Positions 53,141-60,878 of a stretch of 60,878 nucleotides of DNA are shown piece after piece. The position numbers and the translations under genes were made by a program. How positions within the stretch are numbered: position 1 is the first letter of the stretch; each line of letters opens with the position of its first letter. The notes beneath the pieces were generated by a model. It saw nothing but the letters and a program-made list of their open reading frames with translations. It ran no database searches and was not told the origin of the DNA. This DNA is from Bacillota bacterium (lineage in GTDB: Bacteria; Bacillota; Sulfobacillia; Sulfobacillales; Sulfobacillaceae), in assembly GCA_021797825.1 (NCBI GenBank), contig JAJZZA010000011.1:1-60878 (forward strand). Direction: 5' to 3'.

Positions 53141-54442
53141 TTAGGAATGGGTTTCCGACAGGGATGCAGAAGATTCGCCGAGACTTTGGGGAACGTCGTA
53201 ATGGCGCATAATCAGATACGCCGAGGCGAGCAAGACGAGAGGCACCAAGCTTATCAAGAAGCGAAACCCGAATTGCACCAGAGGCGTGGCGGAGGCCGCC
53301 GCGTTGGCCTGAAATCCCGTGTCGTGCAGGGTCATGTACAGCAGCCAGGCTTGCACGGAAACCCCCAAACGCAACACGAATCCGTTAATTCCATAGAATA
53401 TCCCCTCCCGGCGGAGGGTGCTGGCGCGCGCGTCGTGGTCGATCACTTCGGCCATCAGGACATCGGCCAAAATGAGAAACCCGCCCAACCCGACCCCCAA
53501 CATCACGGCAGCGACGAATAGCACGGCCAGCGAATGCGTCCAGAGAAAGGGGGTCAATCCCAGCATGAGCCAGAAAATGGTCCAGCTTAGCGACCGATGC
53601 GAACCGTGCCGTCTGATGTACCCGGTCCAAGGCAGAATCACCAGAAACGCGGTGACAAAGATGCTCGCCAAAAGTAAAGAGAGGCCAACTGGCGACACGC
53701 GCACGACGTATTTGGCATAAAACGGCAGAACGGCGGGAACAAGTCCCAAGGTGAGCTGCACAAGAAAATTCATCGCCAAAAAACGGCGAAACCCCGCGAA
53801 TCGCCTAACCAGTTGCAGCCCCTCCCACAAAGACCAAGGCGGCGATGCGGCTGCCGACCGGGGATTTTCCCGCGAACCGCGCAACGAGGCCAGGAATCCG
53901 CCGGTGCCGACCACCGCCAATATCGCGGCCATCGCCGTCCATCCCCAGCGGCTATAGAGCACCGGCGGCAGCGCCACCCCAATCATGAGCGCCGCCACCC
54001 CCACCATTTGCCGGGGCAATTGCGCCTGCGTACGTTCTTTAAGGGTCGGGAACATTTCGGGGAATAAACTGGTCCAGTTAAGCACCACGGCTAAATATAT
54101 CAGATCAAACAAGAGAACCATGACCAGAAAATACGGCGCCAGCCAGGCGTGCGGGACCAACGGGTGCCAGAGCAGAAAAAATACGATCCCCAGCGGAAGA
54201 CTAAGTCCGGCAATATACGGGATCCGGCGTCCCAACGCGGTGTGCGTGCGGTCGGACAGTTGACCAATGGCGGGGTTTAGCAACGCGTGCCAGACGCTTT
54301 GCATCGTCATGGCGATGGTAATCGCGCCCAGCGGAGCGTGCAGATGATCGATATAGAAAAACAAAATGAAGGTGGCGAAGGCTTGACTGAAAATGTTGGC
54401 CCCCAGATTGCCAAAAGCGTACCAACCCGCTCTAACTTTCAT
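53141..54442 (-). CDS. GPH-family sugar:cation symporter (YihO/YihP-like)
   Basis: A 433-residue carrier with 12 helices of the glycoside-pentoside-hexuronide family. The N-terminal YAFGNLGANIFSQAFATFIL and the loop QLSDRTHTALGRRIPYIAG are characteristic. ATG 54442 follows GGGAGGACAAC and overlaps the glycosidase gene by 11 bases, so the two are coupled. E. coli pairs GPH carriers (YihO, YihP) with the sulfoquinovosidase YihQ, and the partner here is YihQ-like. Other alpha-glycosides cannot be excluded. Confidence 0.85.
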   Translation of the reverse strand: MKVRAGWYAFGNLGANIFSQAFATFILFFYIDHLHAPLGAITIAMTMQSVWHALLNPAIGQLSDRTHTALGRRIPYIAGLSLPLGIVFFLLWHPLVPHAWLAPYFLVMVLLFDLIYLAVVLNWTSLFPEMFPTLKERTQAQLPRQMVGVAALMIGVALPPVLYSRWGWTAMAAILAVVGTGGFLASLRGSRENPRSAAASPPWSLWEGLQLVRRFAGFRRFLAMNFLVQLTLGLVPAVLPFYAKYVVRVSPVGLSLLLASIFVTAFLVILPWTGYIRRHGSHRSLSWTIFWLMLGLTPFLWTHSLAVLFVAAVMLGVGLGGFLILADVLMAEVIDHDARASTLRREGIFYGINGFVLRLGVSVQAWLLYMTLHDTGFQANAAASATPLVQFGFRFLISLVPLVLLASAYLIMRHYDVPQSLGESSASLSETHS

Positions 54443-56864
54443 GTTGTCCTCCCGACGAACGCGAGCCAGGCCAAAACCGCAGGATATAACGCTTGAAAGC
54501 ACAGTCCGCGGACGTATTCAGTTGGACCCAGCCATCCGCCAGGGCAAGCCGGATCGATTGCCCAGGACCGAGTTCGACGCTGCGCGAGACTGTCACCCGC
54601 TGGGGGAGATGGCTGGCAAAAGTGGGCAGTGCGACAGATGAACCGGACACGTCCGGATTCCGTGCCGGCTGATAGCTTATCGTCAGCACACCCCCGTCAA
54701 TCAGGAAAATGCGCGCGTCAAAAGGAACCTCCCCGCAACTGCCATATAGCGCCAAATAGGGCAGGGCCTCCTCTAAAGCGACCCCCGGTCCGTCGACAAT
54801 GGGCAGGCAGGAGTCGACCAAACCTTCCATCCGCCCCTGCTTAGGAATCCCTTCCAACAACGGCACCACCTGGAGGTCCCGCAGGAACAGGGGAAGACGG
54901 TCCAACGGCACCGCTTGGGCAATCCACCCTGGCCCCTGATAGACCTGGCCGGTCCACCAACTGCGCCAACGGCCGACGGGAAGATAGAACCGGTGGCGCG
55001 ATCTGCGGCGGGTGGTGACCGGCGCCGCCAAGAGCCCGTCACCAATCATAAATTGCTGGTCGATGGTCCAGGCGGTTTGATCATCGGGGAATTGGAGATA
55101 AAGCGGGCGAATGATCGGGATGCCTTGTTGAGCGGTGTGCAGCAGATGCTGAAAGTAGGGATAGAGACTGGCATGAAGGCGGGCGTAACGGGTATAGACC
55201 TCAAGGGTTTCGTCATCTTTGTCAAACCGCCAGTTGCGGGGCGCGGCGGTTCCATGATGAGTCCGCATAATAGGCAACACGGCGGCCAGTTGCAGCCATC
55301 GCCAGAAAAGCGCTTTCGTGGCGGGCCGGGTCAGTCCGAAGGTCATGTAACCCGCAATATCGGTCGCCCAGTAGAAAAACCCGGCGGTTTGAGCGGACAG
55401 CACTTGCGGAATGACCGTAGGGAGACCATCGCCCGCTTCAAAATCGGTGTCGGAGTCTCCCCCCCAAACCACCGGCGCGAGCGCATGGCTCCCAATCCAG
55501 CCCGAACGGACAAAAAACAGCCAGTCGTCGTCGCGGCCCCGGTCCTCCCCAAACCTGGCGTTGGCCTGTTGCCACAGCAAAGGGTAGCGGTTGTGGGATT
55601 GCCATCCGGTGCTGCCGTCAGCCAACCGCGCGCGGACCGGCAGGTATTCCCCGAAATCCGCCATCCATCCGTCAAATCCCCGATCGCAAGCCGGTCCCAG
55701 CAGGTTGTTGGCTGCCCAGTCCTGGGCCTTAGGATGGGTAAAATCAATTTGCCCATGTTGGATCCCCAGAATGTTGATCAGCAGGGGCAGGCCCTGACGG
55801 TCTTTAACCAGCACCCCGGATCGCTTGGCGCTATCAAATAACGCGCTGTCGGCCGTGATTTCAGGACAAAGATAGCCTAACAGACGGTATCCTTGGCGAT
55901 GCAGTTCCGCAGACAAACCTTTTAGATCAGGATAGAGCGCGGTATCGACCCGATGGCTAAGCGGTCTCATCCAAAATCGCCGGCGATTTTGCCAGGATCC
56001 CATCCAGTCCTCGATCCAAATGACAGCGGAGGGGATCCGGTGGTTGCGCAATGACCGCGCCAGCGACATCGCCGCGGTCTCGCCTTGGATGCTGTCGTTC
56101 CAAGGAAAGAACGCCCACTTGGGAGGAGATTTGGGAGGACCCAGCACCTGAAATTGGCGACGGAAAATTTCTTCCGGGGAGCAACCGGCCACAACATGCA
56201 AGACCGTGCGGGAGTCCCAAATGGTGCCGCTGCGGGTACGCGGGGCAAGTCGCCAGCGAATCAGCGCAAACGAATCGAACCATGCGCTGTAGCCTTGAGA
56301 GCTCAACCAAAGCGGCAACGACGCGTATGAGGGGTAGGGGCCTTTGGGAAACGGAGCGAACGGATACTTATTGACCAGGAACGACAGCGGTCCGAATCCG
56401 ACCGGGCCTTCTTCTACCCAGCTGTCAAAACGTGCCGGCGGCATTATCGTACGACCGTGCTCGCCAAATCCCACCCACCGTTCTTGCTCCGAAGTCTGCC
56501 AGACAATTTTTAGAAAGCTTAAAGCCGAGGACGTCTGGCAAGCGATGGTCATGTGCCAGGGATCCGGCAAGTCGAGGTCGAGGGTGATTTCGACAGCGGC
56601 CACTGCGGAGGAGAGCACGATGCGCCCGTGGGCCGACGAACGGTTTACCACTCTCCAAGCGGTCATCGGGTACACGTGCCGGGGTGAATAACGGAAAAAA
56701 TCCCATGCCAGCCAGTGCCTGACAGACACCGGACCGGGGTCGATCACGGCCAGTTGCGCCAGCGCGATCTGCATGAGCGGACGTTGCCGGTAAAGAATTT
56801 GCAAGGAGGCCGTCGCGTCGTCAATTTGCCACTGCATTTGGCCCGAATGGTCCTCGCCCCTCAT
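54432..56864 (-). CDS. GH31 alpha-glycosidase, sulfoquinovosidase-like
   Basis: An 810-residue GH31 enzyme, longer than E. coli YihQ (678). The nucleophile motif GWMADFGEYLP places Asp403 as nucleophile, close to Asp405 of YihQ, and the same motif occurs there. Asp474 in GGDSDTDFEAGDGL fits the acid/base. VIWIEDWMG is followed by RRRFW at 294-298, whose Arg-x-x-Trp pair (295, 298) matches the sulfonate-binding Arg301/Trp304 of YihQ, and Tyr506 (TDIAGY) may correspond to Tyr508. I chose ATG 56864 after AAGGTGG. It should release sulfoquinovose from its glycosides, but this comparison is from memory. Confidence 0.82.
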   Translation of the reverse strand: MRGEDHSGQMQWQIDDATASLQILYRQRPLMQIALAQLAVIDPGPVSVRHWLAWDFFRYSPRHVYPMTAWRVVNRSSAHGRIVLSSAVAAVEITLDLDLPDPWHMTIACQTSSALSFLKIVWQTSEQERWVGFGEHGRTIMPPARFDSWVEEGPVGFGPLSFLVNKYPFAPFPKGPYPSYASLPLWLSSQGYSAWFDSFALIRWRLAPRTRSGTIWDSRTVLHVVAGCSPEEIFRRQFQVLGPPKSPPKWAFFPWNDSIQGETAAMSLARSLRNHRIPSAVIWIEDWMGSWQNRRRFWMRPLSHRVDTALYPDLKGLSAELHRQGYRLLGYLCPEITADSALFDSAKRSGVLVKDRQGLPLLINILGIQHGQIDFTHPKAQDWAANNLLGPACDRGFDGWMADFGEYLPVRARLADGSTGWQSHNRYPLLWQQANARFGEDRGRDDDWLFFVRSGWIGSHALAPVVWGGDSDTDFEAGDGLPTVIPQVLSAQTAGFFYWATDIAGYMTFGLTRPATKALFWRWLQLAAVLPIMRTHHGTAAPRNWRFDKDDETLEVYTRYARLHASLYPYFQHLLHTAQQGIPIIRPLYLQFPDDQTAWTIDQQFMIGDGLLAAPVTTRRRSRHRFYLPVGRWRSWWTGQVYQGPGWIAQAVPLDRLPLFLRDLQVVPLLEGIPKQGRMEGLVDSCLPIVDGPGVALEEALPYLALYGSCGEVPFDARIFLIDGGVLTISYQPARNPDVSGSSVALPTFASHLPQRVTVSRSVELGPGQSIRLALADGWVQLNTSADCAFKRYILRFWPGSRSSGGQHES

Positions 56865-57871
56865 GGTTTGTCCACCTTGCGGTATCAAAAATATCGGTTC
56901 GCGTTGGGAGAAACCTGCCTGGCCGACCGTGAACCCGCCATGGAAAACCTGCCAAATGCTCGCCGTCAGGATAAGACGCCAACCCCTGCAGCGAACCGAT
57001 GAGCGCCCCCCCCGCCCGAGACCTGCCGGCCACCCGGTCGGCTGCCTATCCCCGGCGGCGACCAAAACTCCCAGAGCTTCTCGCGCGCATCCCCGGCTTT
57101 ATCCGCAAGAAGTGGCAATGGCTTGATTATAGCATGAACAAAAACCCCAAATCCGCACCAAGCTGTTGGCGGGCAAACAATGCACCGGTCAGCAGACTGA
57201 GGGTAGGTGTGAAGTGTGCAGCGCCCGGCACGCACCTGGCTGCCCCTCGCCGATAGCTGAACCCGCCGAGCTTAGGAGTTTTGCCCGAGCACGCTGATCT
57301 CAGAAATATGGCTTTAACACATTGTAACCAGATTTGCGGGATTGGTGAGCTTGACGGCTTGTTCTGCTGCGCTCGCATCGAAGTCGCCTGTCAGTCCGGT
57401 GACGTGTCCGCGCCGCATACACGGGTCTTCCCGTACACCCTGGGGTATAAGGGGCGGATCTTTACCAACATGTCTCTAAATTACCCGCTATTGAACGAAT
57501 CTATCGCAATAAGACTACATATCTTAACTTTGCTCGCAGGTTTTTGACGAGAATCGTAGGATGTGGGTAAAATAAGAACCATAGGGTGTTTTGTAGTGCC
57601 TGGATGCTGCAATGAGACCGTTGCCGGGGTGGCACGTCCCCTAAATTGCTAATGGGGCGTTTCAATATCCTGTTTTTCACGCCTCCATTGACTTTGAGAT
57701 AGGCGTGCGGCCAGTGGCGAGGCGGCACTCGAATGGTCGTCACGCCTGTCCACGCGTTTGCTGAATTCCTAAGACGTGCACTCGTGGGAAAGACTTTTTT
57801 GGTGGTGGAACACTGTTTCCCATAGCGCGTGCAGTCGACCCGAATTGGAGAGAGCGCAGATCAGGACCGAA
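56865..57871. other. Divergent intergenic, lower GC
   Basis: About 1 kb without a supported gene and with lower GC around 57100-57800. A TATAAT on the minus strand at 57131-57126 could serve the glycosidase operon, but its -35 box is weak. Short frames here have no recognisable content. Confidence 0.4.
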
Positions 57872-58426
57872 TTGATATCCCCGGACGACGAACGGATAAC
57901 CTACGCCCTTCTGCTCCCAGGCATCAACGTCGGTGGACATTCGCTCCTGCCCATGACCGTTCTTCGCGACATATTGATAGGGCTGGGATTTTCCGACGTG
58001 CGCACCTACCTGCAAAGTGGCAATGCCGTGTTTACCACATCACTCACCGCGACCCAAGTCGTCAGCACGGCAGGCAAGGCGCTGGGAGAGATCCTGGGTC
58101 GCGACCTGGCGGTGGTGGTCCGCACGGCGGAACAGTTGGTGGCCGTGGTTCAGGGCTGGCCGTTTGATCGGGCTGCGGACCCCACCACAAAACACGTGAT
58201 GTTTCTTCAGCAGGCATCTGATGGGGAAAACCTGGGGGAAATGCCGCAGGGGACGGCAGAACAATATTGGGTTTGCGGCACCCATATTTATCTGTATCTA
58301 CCTGGCGGTATGGGCCGTTCGAAGCTCGGCGCATCGGTGACCCGTCGGTTGGCCAGAACAGGAGCCACGGCACGCAATTGGAACACCGTGTCGGCGCTCC
58401 GTGACATGGCGTCGGAACGGAGCTAA
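57872..58426 (+). CDS. DUF1697 family protein
   Basis: A 184-residue protein of unknown function. ALLLPGINVGGHSLLPM, LGFSDVRTYLQSGNAVF and the end TARNWNTVSALRDMA are the family hallmarks. I chose TTG 57872 with AGGA ahead; a longer frame begins at 57776 but the added residues do not match the family. It borders a region of decayed insertion sequences. Confidence 0.75.
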   Translation: MISPDDERITYALLLPGINVGGHSLLPMTVLRDILIGLGFSDVRTYLQSGNAVFTTSLTATQVVSTAGKALGEILGRDLAVVVRTAEQLVAVVQGWPFDRAADPTTKHVMFLQQASDGENLGEMPQGTAEQYWVCGTHIYLYLPGGMGRSKLGASVTRRLARTGATARNWNTVSALRDMASERS

Positions 58427-59079
58427 TTGTTGCGATTGTTCAATAACAATAAGCCTTCAAGCCACGCGCCCGCGTGGCTAGGTTATATCCTGGCGGCATG
58501 GTTCCGCGCGCAAGGCATTGGCACCACCGTGACAAGTCGATTCCGGCTCGTGCTGACGGATGGGAGCACTATGCAACGACCCGGCAGCCCGGGGACCACG
58601 TGGCGCCTGCCTGCGCAATGGCATGTGGGCACGGGCCAGTGGGAGCACGTGGAACTGACGGATGCGCATGGCGCCGAATCCCTGACGCGATTACGTTTGC
58701 GTCCCAATAATGTCGTCTTAGCGGACCGCCATGATGCCAAACCGACGGCGCTCGCCGGGATCGTTGCGCAAAAAGTGCACGTCATCGTACGGTTCGGATG
58801 CAGATTGAAATTGCCTTTAAACGCCTAAAAAGTTTGCTCCACATCGACAAACTGCGCGGCTTCGACCCCGACTTGGCGCAAACCTATCGCTTGGCCAAGT
58901 TGTGGGGAGCGGTCCTCGTGGATTCCATTCGGACACCAGGTCCGGATTTGTCCCTCTGCGGATCTGACGAATTGGTGTCTCCCATCCCGCAGCTGGACCA
59001 AAGCACTCCAAGAGCGGCCCCGCAAACGACTCCTTCAAGACGAGTCGGCTGGCTTAGGTTAGCGCCTATGGGACATTAA
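58427..59079 (+). pseudogene. Decayed IS4-type transposase
   Basis: Two frames carry parts of a DDE transposase. The first (58427-58828) has LVLTDGST with the first Asp, ELTDAHGAESLTRLRLRP and VVLADRHDA with the second. The second (58798-59079) has IEIAFKRLKSLL with the Glu and FDPDLAQTYRLAKLWGAVLVDSI. The N-terminus and the strand-rich insert before the Glu are missing and the frames do not join, so it is inactive. No terminal inverted repeats were identified. Confidence 0.72.
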
Positions 59080-59270
59080 CCTCTGTCGAAAACCGCATTG
59101 CACGATCATGCGCACCCACAAATTTTGCGTTAGGGTAATGCGCGGGGAGAACCTCGCCGGGTGAATCTTCCTACCGTCTTAGGGGCATTTCGGCCGTTCA
59201 GGCCGGGGGCGTTGACGAGATTCCCCCGTCATCGCCATGGGGCAGCCGTCGCGAAAATGGCGTCGAACAC

Positions 59271-59840
59271 CTAGGAGAGAGCCGCCGGAAACACCGCGTT
59301 GAGAGGGACCACCAGTTCGGGAAACATCGACGGACGCACACTGTCTCGGGGACGATAATCGGCCACCCAACGCACGAGGGCTCCGTCGTGGAGATAGACA
59401 TTGAGAATCTGGATGTCGGGTTCCACGATCCAATATTCTTGGACGCCGGAGCGTTGGTACAGCAGAACTTTGCGAATCGTGTCGTTGGTCGCCGTGGAGG
59501 GCGAAATGATCTCCACCACCAAGAGAGGCGTTCCGACAATGCGGTTTTCTCGAAGAGAATCCCCGCACATGATGAAGAGATCGGGTTGCACCACCGTGCG
59601 CGTGCGATCATCAACGTCAAACGTCAAATCGAGCGAAGCCATATACGCCGTACAACCTCCTGCGCGAAGATGTTGATGGAAATGGACGAATAACTCGCCG
59701 AGTATGCGTTGATGCTCCGGTGTCGGACTCGCCATCAAATAAGGAAGGCCATCGAGGAGTTCCCAGCGCTCGGGACCATCCCATGTCACATAGTCCTAGT
59801 AGGTATAGGTTTGGGTCCGATTGATGATGGGCTTGGACAC
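59271..59840 (-). pseudogene. Uma2 nuclease-fold gene with in-frame stop
   Basis: Most of a Uma2 (DUF820, PD-(D/E)XK fold) protein: GPERWELLDGLPYLMASPTPEHQ, VVQPDLFIMC, LLVVEIISPSTATNDTIRK (shown as short landmarks) and EYWIVEPD. From a GTG at 59840 with GGAG ahead, the frame reads as the normal N-terminus but meets TAG at 59798-59796 where relatives have Glu (YTY-stop-DYVTWDG). Translation could restart at GTG 59789 and give 172 residues that keep the whole core. Confidence 0.75.
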
Positions 59841-59896
59841 GGCCTACACTCCTTCGTGATCTCTCGATGATCCTGCCCGGCGTGATCTCATTATAA

Positions 59897-60049
59897 TCAA
59901 AGACCCGCGGACGGACACGGCCGCCGGGCGGAGCCGTTGGTCGTCGCCATGTTGGCCGAGGAGACGGTCTGGGCGCCGCCGGGCGCGGTCGAGGGGCCCG
60001 TCAGGGTGTCGGTGCCGACGCCGTTGGTGTTGGTCACGGACGCATTCAT
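59897..60049 (-). CDS. Possible 50-residue peptide
   Basis: A short frame rich in Thr, Ser, Asn and Gly, with GGGAG five bases before the ATG. No signal peptide or motif is seen. It may be spurious. Confidence 0.25.
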   Translation of the reverse strand: MNASVTNTNGVGTDTLTGPSTAPGGAQTVSSANMATTNGSARRPCPSAGL

Positions 60050-60235
60050 GCACTCTCCCGCCACCTGGCTACGCCGAGGCGGGGGTTTCCCGGATCGCTC
60101 CCGGAGGTTCCTGGCTCATCGGCCATGGCGCGAGAACCTCTGGCGTCCCGCGTCTTATCCGATCCTCCCCAGGCGTGACTGCGGACCGTTCCGGCCCTGG
60201 CTTCCGAAAAATCCGCGGGCGTTTGGTTTTGGTCG

Positions 60236-60642
60236 GCGGATCGCCCGAAAGCAGTTGGGTGATGCCACGCTTCGCGCTCTGTGGTCGGCGTCATCGCGCT
60301 GTCCACAGCGTTGACCGACGAATTCGGCTTGACGCAACCGATTGTCCGGGGAAGTGAATGGGCACCCGGCACATTCCGGTGAACTGGGCGCGACGGGAAC
60401 CAAGCTGACCACCTTGTGGGCTCGCAACGCTTGTAGCGGGTGAATGCCCCGACTGGTCCCCCAGCCGACGATACGATGGCCCGGTTCAGTCCGGCTTGGG
60501 CTGTCGCCCCGTGGGGGAGAAAGCGCCCGGCCGCATCCTGTTTCGCCTTCGGCCGCTTCGTCAGGTTTGGCATCGACAGGGCTTCGAACATCACCCAGGC
60601 AGGCGTATCCTCGACGGCCAGACCATGACTGGTCTGATGCGC
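60236..60642 (-). pseudogene. Decayed TnpB-like (IS200/IS605 OrfB) gene
   Basis: Two frames in sequence carry TnpB pieces. The upstream one (60642-60430) has ALSMPNLTKRPK, then AQAGLNRAI, as in the RuvC-like part. After a frameshift near 60425-60430, the next frame (60424-60236) has PECAGCPFTSPDNRLRQAEF and RCGQRDDADHRA, the zinc-finger region; one cysteine of the second pair is changed to Gly. The N-terminal half is missing or unrecognisable. Confidence 0.65.
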
Positions 60643-60787
60643 ATATACTCCTCGCGGATAAGTCTTGAGGGTTTTCCTTGCCCATGCTTGCGGAGTTTTT
60701 TCAAGGACTGGACAGAAGGTTCCTGCTCGATTACGCTTGATGGGGACGTGGAAGTCTCCCATCGACGACGAGGAGGAGGACGGGCAC

Positions 60788-60878
60788 ATGATCCGGATTG
60801 CGATTCCCGCCGAGGACCTGGCGATACTCCAGGCAGAGCGCTATACCCATCCGCATCCCCGCGTGCAGCGGAAACTGC
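60788..60878 (+). CDS. Start of an IS630-like transposase (cut by window end)
   Basis: ATG follows a purine-rich GAGGAGGAGG site. The 30 visible residues include LAILQAERYTHPHPRVQRKL, the N-terminus of IS630-type transposases. The rest lies outside the window. Confidence 0.5.
   Translation, partial: MIRIAIPAEDLAILQAERYTHPHPRVQRKL

Noticed and set aside
1-60878. CRISPR arrays, rRNA and tRNA genes
   Set aside because: No regularly spaced direct repeats and no recognisable tRNA or rRNA sequence were seen.

Overview
The window looks like chromosome of a GC-rich, spore-forming, acid- or heat-loving Firmicute of the Sulfobacillus kind. The evidence is a proSigK-type sporulation sigma factor, the conserved Firmicute order cymR-mnmA ... 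AI-2E protein-alaS-ireB-ruvX-yrzB-mltG (29-46 kb), and an aa3-type oxidase cluster with a cupredoxin. The genus is inference; no rRNA or tRNA gene is visible.

Left third (0.4-17.8 kb): catabolic genes, nearly all on the minus strand. An acyl-CoA ligase, a family III CoA-transferase and a sodium:solute symporter with a one-helix partner follow a PucR-type regulator. Upstream is a hydantoin/dihydropyrimidine and D-amino-acid set: N-acyl-D-amino-acid deacylase, cyclic amidohydrolase, a complete ECF importer (two ATPases, T, S), an N-carbamoyl amidohydrolase and a GntR regulator that is divergent from diaminopropionate ammonia-lyase.

Middle (18-29.6 kb): a short-chain dehydrogenase, then an operon of enolase-superfamily dehydratase, YihU-like reductase, aldehyde dehydrogenase and MFS carrier, controlled by a divergent GntR protein. 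It is followed by a five-gene module that matches sulfolactate degradation (SlcC-like, ComC-like, GntR regulator, SuyA-like, SuyB-like). Two promoters of this module share one operator. A YihQ-like GH31 glycosidase and a GPH symporter lie 24 kb away (53.1-56.9 kb), so the window may encode much of a route from sulfoquinovose glycosides to pyruvate plus sulfite. A lactonase and an aldolase are not visible here.

At 29.7-31.9 kb a SpoIVCA-like large serine recombinase faces the 5' half of sigK, which breaks at the same conserved place (Cys-Ile-Glu-Asn-Glu) as in the Bacillus subtilis skin element. The 3' half of sigK is absent, so the other end of the element is probably beyond the left edge, and the catabolic genes at 0.4-29.6 kb may be its cargo.

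Right half: housekeeping core (mutY, a transpeptidase-like pseudoenzyme, mltG, a ruvX-DUF1292 fusion, ireB, alaS, mnmA, an Rrf2 regulator), then respiration genes (ctaG, subunits I-III, cupredoxin), the GH31/GPH pair, and a decayed right end with remnants of IS4-like and TnpB-like transposases, a Uma2 gene with an in-frame stop, and the start of an IS630-like transposase.
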